From: Peribacillus simplex
Lineage (GTDB): Bacteria > Bacillota > Bacilli > Bacillales > DSM-1321
Assembly: GCF_030123325.1 (NCBI RefSeq)
Contig: NZ_CP126106.1
Coordinates: 3,376,001-3,440,000, forward strand
Reading direction: 5' to 3'
DNA: 64,000 bases
Position numbers and translations under genes: made by a program. Positions 44,394-52,368 of the stretch are shown here, piece after piece; within the stretch, counting starts at the first letter, position 1, and every line of letters starts with the position of its first letter. The notes under the pieces were generated by a model that saw only the letters and a program-made list of their open reading frames with translations, did not search any database and was not told where the DNA came from.

Positions 44394-44428
44394 AAAAGCC
44401 TGTCAACGATAATCGCTGACAGGCTTTT
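44394..44428 (-). terminator. ctpA terminator
   Basis: AAAAGCCTGTCA (44394-44405) pairs with TGACAGGCTTTT (44417-44428), with an A/T-rich loop. It lies 14 nt past the ctpA stop. Confidence 0.9.
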
Positions 44429-44441
44429 CGGGCAAAATCAT

Positions 44442-45926
44442 TTATTTGATTTCTTTCTTTAATACTTCTACTGCCTTTTTCACTTGTGTGTCGTTTTTAA
44501 GGATTTTCTCGCGGATGACCTGCATTAATTTCACGGTAGTATCATCTTTAATGGTCCCAGTTTCTTTAATTTTTTGTTCCTTCTGGAACGCTATGACCGC
44601 ATTCGTGGTTGCTTCATCAAAAAATCCATCTATCTTTCCTGGATCATGTCCTGCTTCCTTCAGCATCTCTTCAGCCGCTTTCACTTCGCTCGAAGAATCG
44701 GATGCTTTCAATTCCTTATCAGGTGAAATGTACGGAAGGCTCGCATAATCAGGAAGCTTTACATTAATATCCGGCTTGATCCCTTTTTTATGAATCCAAT
44801 TGCCTTCAGGAGTCAACCATTTAGCTGCCGTATATTTAAAGTTAGATCCATCTTCAAAGTCTTGGGCAGTCTGAACTGTCCCTTTCCCAAATGACTTGAC
44901 ACCGATCAATGGAATGTCCGCAGACTCACTGACAGCAGCTGCAACGATTTCAGAGGCACTGGCACTTCCATCATCAATCAACACGACTACCGGGATTTTC
45001 AGTTCTCCATCATTCTCCGATTTATAGACTTCTTTTTTACCGCTGCGCTCCTCAACTTGAAGGACCACTTTCCCATTCGGTATGAAAAGGCTTGCCATTT
45101 CAATTGCTTGGTCAAGCAGTCCCCCTGGGTTTCCGCGCAAATCCAATACGAGCCCCTTCATATCCTTCTTGGACATTTCTTCAAGCGCCGTTTTCAGTTC
45201 TTGGACTGTATGTTCGGAAAAACTGGTCACTTGAATCTTGGCAACTCCATCATCAAGCATTTCCGCATATACCGTTTCAATCGGAATTGTATCCCGTTTA
45301 ATGGTGAGCTCAATCGGTTCCTGCTCACCAGCTCTTGAGATGGATAAATCCACTTTCGTTCCCTTTTCGCCCCTGATTTTCAGGACAGCTTCAGAAGAGC
45401 TTAGTCCTTCAACGCTTTTACCGTCCACACTTAAAATGATATCATTCGGTTTTACCCCTGCTTTTTCTGCTGGGGACCCTTTTATCGGTGAGACGACCAT
45501 GATTTGTCCATCCTGCTCCTGAATCTCGGCACCGATTCCTTCAAAGGATGAAGAGATGCTTTCATGGAAACTCGACGCTTCCTTTTTATCCATATAAGCA
45601 GAGTAGGGATCATCCAATGCTTTGATCATTCCATTAATTGCCCCGTCAACCAGCTTATCTTGATCAATCTCTTCATAATAGTTATCTTTTATCGTATCGT
45701 ATGTAGAATACAGCTTTTCAAATTCCGAATGTTTATCCGGTGCTAATGACTCTACTTTTTCATCTCCAAAGGTCAAGGCTATTGTAGTAATCCCTGCAGT
45801 TAGAAATATGACTAAGAAAATCCCCATAATGAACGTAAACTTCTTTATTTTAATGAATTTCCCTGCCTCTTTTGGCTGTTTTTGATTTTCTTCTTCCACT
45901 GAAGCCTCACCACTTTCATTCTTCAT
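44442..45926 (-). CDS. ctpA: carboxyl-terminal processing protease (S41)
   Basis: 494 residues. N-terminal membrane helix (about 28-50), PDZ domain (about 120-200), S41 catalytic domain (catalytic Ser in DDGSASASEIVAAA, Lys in FGKGTVQTAQ) and a C-terminal peptidoglycan-binding domain (EMLKEAGHDPGKIDGFFDEA). It cleaves proteins outside the membrane. Next to deoD and yodN, as B. subtilis ctpA is, so I prefer ctpA over ctpB. The start is uncertain: ATG 45926 has no clear ribosome site, while GTG 45899, with GGTGAGG 5 nt upstream, is a good alternative. Confidence 0.9.
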   Translation of the reverse strand: MKNESGEASVEEENQKQPKEAGKFIKIKKFTFIMGIFLVIFLTAGITTIALTFGDEKVESLAPDKHSEFEKLYSTYDTIKDNYYEEIDQDKLVDGAINGMIKALDDPYSAYMDKKEASSFHESISSSFEGIGAEIQEQDGQIMVVSPIKGSPAEKAGVKPNDIILSVDGKSVEGLSSSEAVLKIRGEKGTKVDLSISRAGEQEPIELTIKRDTIPIETVYAEMLDDGVAKIQVTSFSEHTVQELKTALEEMSKKDMKGLVLDLRGNPGGLLDQAIEMASLFIPNGKVVLQVEERSGKKEVYKSENDGELKIPVVVLIDDGSASASEIVAAAVSESADIPLIGVKSFGKGTVQTAQDFEDGSNFKYTAAKWLTPEGNWIHKKGIKPDINVKLPDYASLPYISPDKELKASDSSSEVKAAEEMLKEAGHDPGKIDGFFDEATTNAVIAFQKEQKIKETGTIKDDTTVKLMQVIREKILKNDTQVKKAVEVLKKEIK

Positions 45927-46097
45927 GACGATATAAACGATTTCATCCCTATTTTATCAGCTTTCATGCCAATCGAAAAATAATAGTTATCAAAAATAAC
46001 AACTTATGACCATATGTATTTTTTTACCGCTTCGCAAACGTTAATATAGAGAAAGCTCCAAGGGCAACAGCCAACTCCCGACATTACAAAAATACGG

Positions 46098-46160
46098 ATA
46101 CCAAGGAATAACTGAGCCTATATCCCGACTGTCATTATACAGCATCACTTATTCCTGGTA
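46098..46160. other. long-range inverted repeat between deoD and ctpA
   Basis: TACCAAGGAATAA pairs with TTATTCCTGGTA with a one-base bulge (12 bp), enclosing about 37 nt, in which CTGT/ACAG can form a second small stem around TATAAT. It lies in the leader of ctpA, or past the deoD stop. Terminator-like tails are absent. Function unknown. Confidence 0.4.
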
Positions 46161-46186
46161 ACCCGCCTGACATTTACATCCAATTA

Positions 46187-46891
46187 TCAATCCTTGATAG
46201 CTGCTTCCAATGCCACCTCAACCATTTCGTTAAAAGTTGACTGGCGCTCATCCGACGTCGTTTCCTCACCGGTTAAAATGTGATCGGAAATGGTTAATAC
46301 AGATAAAGCTTGGCGGCCAAATTTAGCGGCAAGCGTGTATAGGGCAGCTGATTCCATTTCTATTGCAAGTATTTGGTACTTTGCCCATTTTTCCAATTCA
46401 CTATTATCGTTATAAAACTGATCGGCGGTAAATACATTACCGACCTTCAATTGCAAGCCTTTAGCCGTGCCTGCGTCATATGCTTTTCTTAGTAATTCGA
46501 AATCTGCGGTTGGGGCAAAGTCCACCCCACCGAAAGTCATGCGGTTCATTTGGGAATCGGTGGAAGCACTCATGGCAAGGATCACATCCCTGACTTTTAC
46601 ATCTTTTTGAATCGCTCCTGCAGTTCCCACACGAATCAGCTTTTGGACATTATAGCTATTCATCAATTCATTCACATAAATGGAAATGGATGGAACACCC
46701 ATACCTGTACCTTGTACAGAAATTCGTTTCCCTTTATAAGTCCCTGTATATCCAAACATGTTACGAACTTCATTATAAAGTTTAGCATCCTCTAAAAATG
46801 TTTCAGCAATATATTTTGCACGCAACGGATCACCTGGTAGTAAGACCGTTTCCGCAATTTCATTTTCTTTTGCACCAATATGTACGCTCAT
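46187..46891 (-). CDS. deoD: purine nucleoside phosphorylase
   Basis: 234-residue trimeric-type (DeoD) phosphorylase. It splits purine (deoxy)nucleosides by phosphate. Seen: SVHIGAKENEIAETVLLPGDPLRAKYIAE, GTGMGVPSISIYVNEL, EMESAALYTLAAK and SDHILTGE. Normal length. GGAGGACATAG ribosome site. Neighbour of ctpA and yozD, as in B. subtilis. Confidence 0.96.
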   Translation of the reverse strand: MSVHIGAKENEIAETVLLPGDPLRAKYIAETFLEDAKLYNEVRNMFGYTGTYKGKRISVQGTGMGVPSISIYVNELMNSYNVQKLIRVGTAGAIQKDVKVRDVILAMSASTDSQMNRMTFGGVDFAPTADFELLRKAYDAGTAKGLQLKVGNVFTADQFYNDNSELEKWAKYQILAIEMESAALYTLAAKFGRQALSVLTISDHILTGEETTSDERQSTFNEMVEVALEAAIKD

Positions 46892-47048
46892 ACGACTATG
46901 TCCTCCTTAACTTGTGGTTGAAATGATATTCAAAAACTACTATACCATATCAACCACAAGTTAGGAAAATTGAACCTTATCCTAGAACTTGAAAAACTGG
47001 AAATCACGAAAAGACTTTTGGCACCTTAACTCTAAACCGCAAACAAAA

Positions 47049-47073
47049 CGGCGGAGGTCCGCCGTCTTTTTTT
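47049..47073. terminator. terminator behind yozD
   Basis: ACGGCGG (47049-47055) pairs with CCGCCGT (47060-47066), loop AGGT, with seven T on the plus strand and TTTTGTTTG on the minus strand. It lies about 50 nt past the yozD stop. Confidence 0.85.
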
Positions 47074-47124
47074 AATCGTTAATAAAATTAAGGGAAAGGA
47101 AGCTGCTAACCGTCTTATGACAGG

Positions 47125-47295
47125 TTACTCATCGACTTCTTCATCAATTATGCATTTTTCAAGAAGATATTCGAATGTGATGTCAGCAAGATCTTCAACT
47201 TCAGCTTCTGTTGGAAGATAGCCCCGTCTTATCAATTCTTGAAAAAAGAATTCCGCTATCTCTTCTGTATCAATAAAAACCTCAATTTCTCGCAA
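47125..47295 (-). CDS. yozD: YozD family small protein
   Basis: 56 residues, read by hand: starts at TTG 47295, 7 nt after GGGGG. It reads REIEVFIDTEEIAEFFFQEL, then RRGYLPTEAEVEDLADITFE and YLLEKCIIDEEVDE, and stops TAA at 47125. It matches YozD of B. subtilis from memory, including the EYLLEKCxIDEE end, and the yozD-yodN order. Acidic, soluble; function unknown. Confidence 0.88.
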   Translation of the reverse strand: MREIEVFIDTEEIAEFFFQELIRRGYLPTEAEVEDLADITFEYLLEKCIIDEEVDE

Positions 47296-47474
47296 ATCAT
47301 CGCCCCCTTATTTAAAGGTCTATGAATGTGTAGAGACAAATATACCAGTAAGGCATCCCATAATGGAAAATCATATGAAGGGCCTATAATTATCATGGTC
47401 CATTTCTCGTCAATTTGAATGGAAGCTTCTATAAGGAATTTGGAAATTGCCCTTTAAAAAGTTTGGGATACCTT

Positions 47475-48182
47475 TCACTTCGTTTGCTTCTTTTTATGAT
47501 CTGGATAAATTTCCTCTGCCGCTTTTTCAATTTTCGCAAGGGCAATCTTCATGATATGGCGGTATTCATCATCGCCAAAATGTTCGTAGAGCTTACAATA
47601 ATCATTATATAAATCCAACAGGCCATCAATCATTTCCTTTTTTTCATTTTTTGTCATTGTCATATCTCGCTCACCTTTACCAGGGTTGTTTTGTTTAGCA
47701 ATGATAGCAAGCTCATTTTTCTTTTTAGGAAGTAGCAGACCCAACTTTTTTATAATTCCATCTGCACGTTTAGCATCGGCTATCAATGTCAGTTCTTCTT
47801 CATGCGCTTCAAGCCATTCACCATCCGAGATTCTTGATAACTCATAGATGACATCCTCCCAGGCATTTTCCTTATAGCGCCAAATTTCCGTTCGATAGCC
47901 GATTATCTTGAAATAATCCTGTTCATATCCATCCACTTGGACCAAGTCACCTAATAAATATTTATATTCAATATCGATTTGTTCTTTTGGATAAAGGATT
48001 TCTCCTTCATATTCGTTTATCGATTGCAATGCTTTTTCAATATAAAGGCCTTCACTATAGTTCACTTCATACACATAAGCACCATCGAGAAATTTCACAT
48101 CGGTTATATTCCCGACTGTCCCATACATTGTTATTACGACTGTATCGCCTAATTTAAATTTTGGCTGTTTTTTTTTGCCCAT
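47475..48182 (-). CDS. yodN: YodN-like protein
   Basis: 235 residues. Starts MGKKKQPKFKLGDTVVITMYG; GGGGG is 9 nt before ATG 48182, so I leave out the three codons from 48191. The N-terminal half holds two short beta-barrel-like units (KLGDTVVITMYGTVGNITDV and YLLGDLVQVDGYEQDYFKI) that resemble SH3 or KOW folds. The C-terminal half is helical and charged. Named YodN by position between yozD and yozE and by similarity recalled from B. subtilis. Function unknown. Confidence 0.78.
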   Translation of the reverse strand: MGKKKQPKFKLGDTVVITMYGTVGNITDVKFLDGAYVYEVNYSEGLYIEKALQSINEYEGEILYPKEQIDIEYKYLLGDLVQVDGYEQDYFKIIGYRTEIWRYKENAWEDVIYELSRISDGEWLEAHEEELTLIADAKRADGIIKKLGLLLPKKKNELAIIAKQNNPGKGERDMTMTKNEKKEMIDGLLDLYNDYCKLYEHFGDDEYRHIMKIALAKIEKAAEEIYPDHKKKQTK

Positions 48183-48329
48183 AAGAGACATCCCCCAATA
48201 TGGTCCTTATCGTTTGATTAGTAAATTATATGCACAAACAAACATGGAGGTTAATGGAAATAAGAGGGCATTTTGCTCAATTAACTAAGTAACCGGCCCA
48301 TTTATTAAAGGGCACTATAACCAACCAAA

Positions 48330-48353
48330 AACCGCCTCATTTAATGAGACGGT
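48330..48353 (-). terminator. terminator overlapping the sensor-kinase stop codon
   Basis: AACCGCCTCAT and ATGAGACGGTT pair with one mismatch around TTA. The minus strand continues with five T. The stop codon at 48337 lies in the stem. Confidence 0.75.
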
Positions 48354-50103
48354 TCGTAGTGGGGATGATGAGAGTCACTTTCGTTCCTTCGTCGCGGACG
48401 CTCTCAATTTGGAATTTACCTTTTAATTCATCCATTATCTGAATGCACGTCGCCACACCTAATCCGTTACCATCCGGTTTGGTGGTGTAAAAGGGCATTC
48501 CGATATTTTTTAAATCCTCGGGACTGATGCCTTTTCCATCATCGCTGATCACTAATTTTACATATTGGGACACGGAAGTCTGTTGCAGTTCAATCTGCCC
48601 CCTTGCTTCGATGGCTTCACAAGAATTATTCAAGACATTCAAAAGAACCTGCCTTAACCGGTTTCTATCTGAATAAACAAAGACGGATTGTGTCACTTCA
48701 TTAATTAATCTTACATGATAACTCGGATTTAAGGGGGTATATGTATCTAAAATTTCTTCAAGGAAATCCTTTAAATCGAATTTCTCCCATTCCAGTTGAT
48801 GCGGTTTTGCCAGATCAAGAAGTTGTGTCACGAATGCATTGACCCGATCCACTTCATGAAGCATGACATCACTATATTTTTCTATTAATGTTGGATCATG
48901 CTCCTGGCTCTTCAATAATTGGAAAAAGCCCTTTATAGTCGTCAACGGGTTCCTGATTTCATGGGCGACACCGGCAGCAAGCTGGCCAACATATTTCAAT
49001 TTTTCCGTTCGGACGATTTCCTTCTCACGATCTTCTATCGTTTCCATCATTCTTAAAAAGGCAAGGTTCAATTTTCCCATTTCCTCGAAGCTTCTTTTGT
49101 CGGAAATGATGAATTCCTTTCCTCCTATGAAATCCTCTGTTGCTTCGACAAGTTCTTGAACTGGCCGTACGATGGTCTTTGTTAGTGAATAGACAGCCAG
49201 AATGATAGAAACAAAAACGATGCTGTAGATTGTCAGGTACCGTGTTAATAAGTCGTTCAAAGGTTGAAACACCTGTTTCTTATCAGCACCCACAACAACA
49301 AACCATTTATTCTCCGTTTCTGCAATCGTATGGACAGGCTGAATGGAATATATTTTTCCGCCATTCTCTGAACTGTACAAATCATCCGATAACGAAGCTT
49401 CCAACAGCTTGCCTTTCGTTAATCCCATTTCTTTCAAGGCAGAATCCTGCATGACGCCATGCGGGTCTTTTTTCGAAATCATGATGCCTTCTTGATTGAT
49501 CATGAAAAAGTTCACTGGGTATTTATCGCTAATTTCATTAGCCTTTTTCTCCATCATCTCCCAAAGCCCTTGCAATCGGAAAGCTGGTGATACGACTCCG
49601 ATCATTTTCCCTGCAACATCATAAACCGGCGCACTTAGAACCATTATGGGATCCGAGAAAGCCCGGGTTTTATAAACGTCAGAAAGGAATTCATGACCTT
49701 CTATGGCCTCTTTGAACCATATTCTCTTCGCGAGGTTGTCCCCAATCATTTTATTTGATGTATCTGCAATGACATTGCCTTCCATATCCAAATGCAAGAC
49801 ACCGTAATAATTTCCTTTTGCATCGATAAACTTTTTTAGTTCATTTGACTTCTCTTCTCTTGAATAGCCAGGATTGATGATTACCGAATTTGCACTCATA
49901 AACTTCACATCACTGATCCGTTCGTTCAAATAGCTATATGTTTCATTTACAATATTCAGTGAACCTGCATTCAGGGCATTTTTTGCTTCCTTCTCCAGGA
50001 GGGACCGTTGCGATCCATAGGATATGATTCCCAATATCAGAAGTGGAACACTTGCAATAAGTAAAGAAAAAAGCAAAATTCGGGTTTGAAGGCTTTTAAG
50101 CAT
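48337..50103 (-). CDS. sensor histidine kinase with extracellular Cache domain (sporulation-kinase-like)
   Basis: 588 residues. Membrane helices at about 7-30 and 285-305 flank a large extracellular region with dCache features (VLHLDMEGNVIADTSNKMIG, ISKKDPHGVMQ). HAMP (TIVRPVQELVEATEDFIGG), HisKA (AAGVAHEIRNPLTTIKGFFQ) and HATPase_c (NVLNNSCEAIEARGQ, DDGKGI, GNGLGVATC) follow. The HEIRNPLTTIKGF block is typical of the Bacillus KinB/D/E-type sporulation kinases, so it may feed Spo0F, but no partner is adjacent. GGGAGG lies 9 nt before ATG 50103. It separates yozE and yodN, which I recall as neighbours in B. subtilis. Confidence 0.9.
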   Translation of the reverse strand: MLKSLQTRILLFSLLIASVPLLILGIISYGSQRSLLEKEAKNALNAGSLNIVNETYSYLNERISDVKFMSANSVIINPGYSREEKSNELKKFIDAKGNYYGVLHLDMEGNVIADTSNKMIGDNLAKRIWFKEAIEGHEFLSDVYKTRAFSDPIMVLSAPVYDVAGKMIGVVSPAFRLQGLWEMMEKKANEISDKYPVNFFMINQEGIMISKKDPHGVMQDSALKEMGLTKGKLLEASLSDDLYSSENGGKIYSIQPVHTIAETENKWFVVVGADKKQVFQPLNDLLTRYLTIYSIVFVSIILAVYSLTKTIVRPVQELVEATEDFIGGKEFIISDKRSFEEMGKLNLAFLRMMETIEDREKEIVRTEKLKYVGQLAAGVAHEIRNPLTTIKGFFQLLKSQEHDPTLIEKYSDVMLHEVDRVNAFVTQLLDLAKPHQLEWEKFDLKDFLEEILDTYTPLNPSYHVRLINEVTQSVFVYSDRNRLRQVLLNVLNNSCEAIEARGQIELQQTSVSQYVKLVISDDGKGISPEDLKNIGMPFYTTKPDGNGLGVATCIQIMDELKGKFQIESVRDEGTKVTLIIPTTNRLIK

Positions 50104-50117
50104 CCTTCCGATCCTCC

Positions 50118-50360
50118 CTATTCCTGATCTCCCAATAGGAGCCCTTCTTCTATTTGGACATACTGTTCCCACGCTTGATCGAATACTGACATACTTTCGA
50201 GATAGTCTGCATTCAATTCTAAATAACTGCTCAGTTCATTATAATCTGTCGATTGTTTTGGGAAGCCATGGTCCTCATAGGCATGATTGGCAAATTTAGT
50301 GATTGCATCAATTTCCTTCAGTTGTCGAAATTTCATTAAATATAAATAAAATGGTCTCAT
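50118..50360 (-). CDS. yozE: YozE family protein (UPF0346)
   Basis: 80 residues: FYLYLMKFRQLKEIDAITKF, ANHAYEDHGFPKQSTDYNEL, SSYLELNADYLESMSVFDQA, WEQY. This is the YozE pattern (AYEDxxFPKxSTDYxEISSYLELNADYL). Helical, soluble. GGGGGG lies 10 nt before the ATG. The kinase gene follows 14 nt after its stop, so they may be co-transcribed. Function unknown. Confidence 0.92.
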   Translation of the reverse strand: MRPFYLYLMKFRQLKEIDAITKFANHAYEDHGFPKQSTDYNELSSYLELNADYLESMSVFDQAWEQYVQIEEGLLLGDQE

Positions 50361-50982
50361 GATGTCGAATCCCCCCTAAAATAACTATGATTTCAGCTTT
50401 AATATATCGGAAACTTTCGCTTCCGTCCACTTTTTTAAAAATCAATTTGGTTTTTTCTTCCTCATTTTAAGAAATCCACGATTTTTCAACACAAAATGCA
50501 TTCGGTATATTACGGAATTTCACTTACATATGTACATCCTTTTAAAGATATTTTTTTACTTTAAACAGCTTAGTTCTTCATGATTCGATAAAGGAAAGAA
50601 GTGCTTCATTCTTGTTTAACCTAATGCCCAGGTCCCTCTAAAATTTGCGCTAAGCATGTTCTGTCATGCCGCTTGAAGGGTGGAATTCATTCAATTACCC
50701 GCAGGCTTTCATTTTGCAAAAGGGAAAAATCCCTTCGTTATTTTATTTTGCTAGCACCATCTGTACTTTAATAGGCAAAAAGAACTTAGCTATTGTTTAA
50801 ATTACTTTTTAAGTGGGTCATATAAATTAAAAAGCAAGTACAGAATAATCATCTCTACTTGCCTTTCAATTGAACTCTATTGTTAGTTTTTCAATATTAT
50901 TTATTGCTTATTTGCTGTGAAAAATCCAGTCTTTTCACTATCGCCTTACACCTACCCATTTTTTTCTATGATATTGGGGCTC
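50361..50982. other. gene-poor gap with one possible terminator hairpin
   Basis: AT-rich. GCAAGTA and TACTTGC (about 50833-50861) can form a hairpin with T-rich flanks. I saw no complete open frame with a ribosome site on either strand. This is the left flank of the qox block. Confidence 0.5.
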
Positions 50983-51099
50983 TTACTTAGTATGAATAAC
51001 GTATAACTCACGAGTAGGATTTTCACGATGAAGTTCTTGATAAGCTTTCATTGCATCTGGAGAAATAGTATATTTCTTTTTGGTACTCTTCCCACCCAT
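50983..51099 (-). CDS. possible small protein, 38 residues
   Basis: Reads MGGKSTKKKYTISPDAMKAY then QELHRENPTRELYVIHTK and a stop. AAGGTG is 4 nt before the ATG, a little close. Codon use looks protein-like, which is why I list it. A second short frame (29 residues, 51150-51239, start MRGKSKKILSFPNG) lies upstream on the same strand. Both could be remnants of one larger gene. No family recognised. Confidence 0.3.
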   Translation of the reverse strand: MGGKSTKKKYTISPDAMKAYQELHRENPTRELYVIHTK

Positions 51100-51484
51100 C
51101 AAACACCTTGCCATTACTTTTTCCCTAATAGTTTATTAAACATCAGTGGCTATTCCCCCAGCATTTCGCTTGTTTCTGTCACTAAAGAATCGATTTCTCC
51201 GTTAGGAAATGAAAGAATCTTTTTACTTTTACCCCTCATTAGTTAGATTCCATAGGAGAATGTTAAAACGTTGAAATCCAGTAGCTAATATTGAATTCTC
51301 ATTGGGTTGGAAATAACCGTAAAGGGACTTACAAAAGCTGTACCCCTTAAATGAAGGTCGCTTTTTAAAGTTGGAATTTATCAGCAGTAAAAGCATTATA
51401 AGCTTTTCCCTATACTTACCTTATTGTCCCTATTTCAACTTCAATTACTCATCATACGCCTACTGATTCCCGAACTGTTTCATA
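51100..51484. other. gap downstream of qoxD; a 29-residue frame and nothing else
   Basis: It holds the 29-residue minus-strand frame at 51150-51239 (weak ribosome site) and then AT-rich DNA. I see no clear terminator for qoxABCD. The stretch looks like eroded sequence. Confidence 0.45.
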
Positions 51485-51769
51485 TCAATAAAAACCCCAG
51501 ACCATACATAGTATTGTACCGACAACAGTAATTAGAGCTAGGAATATAGCGCAATATAGAGTCATAAAAATTGATTTGCTATCATCAGTTTCACGAGCAT
51601 GCATAAACACAACTAGTTGAACAGCTGCTTGTATGAATGCTGTCAATATAAAAATCGTCATTCCTGTTGCTTTTGACATATTGAAGAAGTAAACCATCAG
51701 TGCTACAACCGTTAAAATCAATGAAAATACAAAACCCCATACTTGTTTAGCCGGGAAGAATTCCTTCAT
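51485..51769 (-). CDS. qoxD: quinol oxidase subunit IV
   Basis: 94 residues with three hydrophobic helices. MKEFFPAKQVWGFVFSLILT and AFIQAAVQLVVFMHARETDD (the conserved Phe-Met-His stretch) are typical of QoxD/CyoD. AAAGGAATGAC gives the ribosome site and the ATG at 51769 is used. It lies 2 nt past qoxC, as the last gene of the operon. Assembly subunit of the aa3 terminal oxidase. Confidence 0.93.
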   Translation of the reverse strand: MKEFFPAKQVWGFVFSLILTVVALMVYFFNMSKATGMTIFILTAFIQAAVQLVVFMHARETDDSKSIFMTLYCAIFLALITVVGTILCMVWGFY

Positions 51770-51771
51770 GT

Positions 51772-52368
51772 TTATGTCATTCCTTTCAAGTAGATAAAGG
51801 TGAAGATAAAGATCCAAACGATATCTAAGAAATGCCAGTAAAGAGAGAAAATGAAGGATTTATTGGCTGTTTCAGGTGTCAACCCGCGTTTTTTCACTTG
51901 AAGGATAATAAATAACCCCCAGAAAAGTCCTAATGTAACATGTGCTCCATGTGTCCCTAATGTTGTAAAAAGCATCGATGTAAATGCACTAGTTTGCAGT
52001 GTAGCTCCTTCGTGATAATAGGTAATGAACTCAGTAATTTCAAATCCTAAGAACCCTAATCCAAGAAGGAGAGTGATCACGAAGAATGTCAACATGGCTT
52101 TCTTGTTGCCAAGTCGCATGGCATGAATTCCAAGCCCGATGACAAAACTGCTTGTTAAGAGCAAGAATGTTTCAGCAAGTACTGGAGTGATTTCAAAAAT
52201 TTCTGCTCCAGCAGGACCGTTACCCGTACGATCAACTAATGTAAAATATGATGCAAAGAGTGTTGCAAAAAGCATAATTTCGGCTCCAAGGAAAATCCAG
52301 AAGCCTAAAATATTTAGACGATTTTGTTCCGTACTATATTCAAGAGGTTGCGAGTGATCTATTTCCAT
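51772..52368 (-). CDS. qoxC: quinol oxidase subunit III
   Basis: 198 residues, five hydrophobic helices. RLNILGFWIFLGAEIMLFAT and LGTHGAHVTLGLFWGLFIIL and LYWHFLDIVWIFIFTFIYL are the COX3 signatures. Overlaps the qoxB end by 10 nt and leads into qoxD. Confidence 0.95.
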   Translation of the reverse strand: MEIDHSQPLEYSTEQNRLNILGFWIFLGAEIMLFATLFASYFTLVDRTGNGPAGAEIFEITPVLAETFLLLTSSFVIGLGIHAMRLGNKKAMLTFFVITLLLGLGFLGFEITEFITYYHEGATLQTSAFTSMLFTTLGTHGAHVTLGLFWGLFIILQVKKRGLTPETANKSFIFSLYWHFLDIVWIFIFTFIYLKGMT

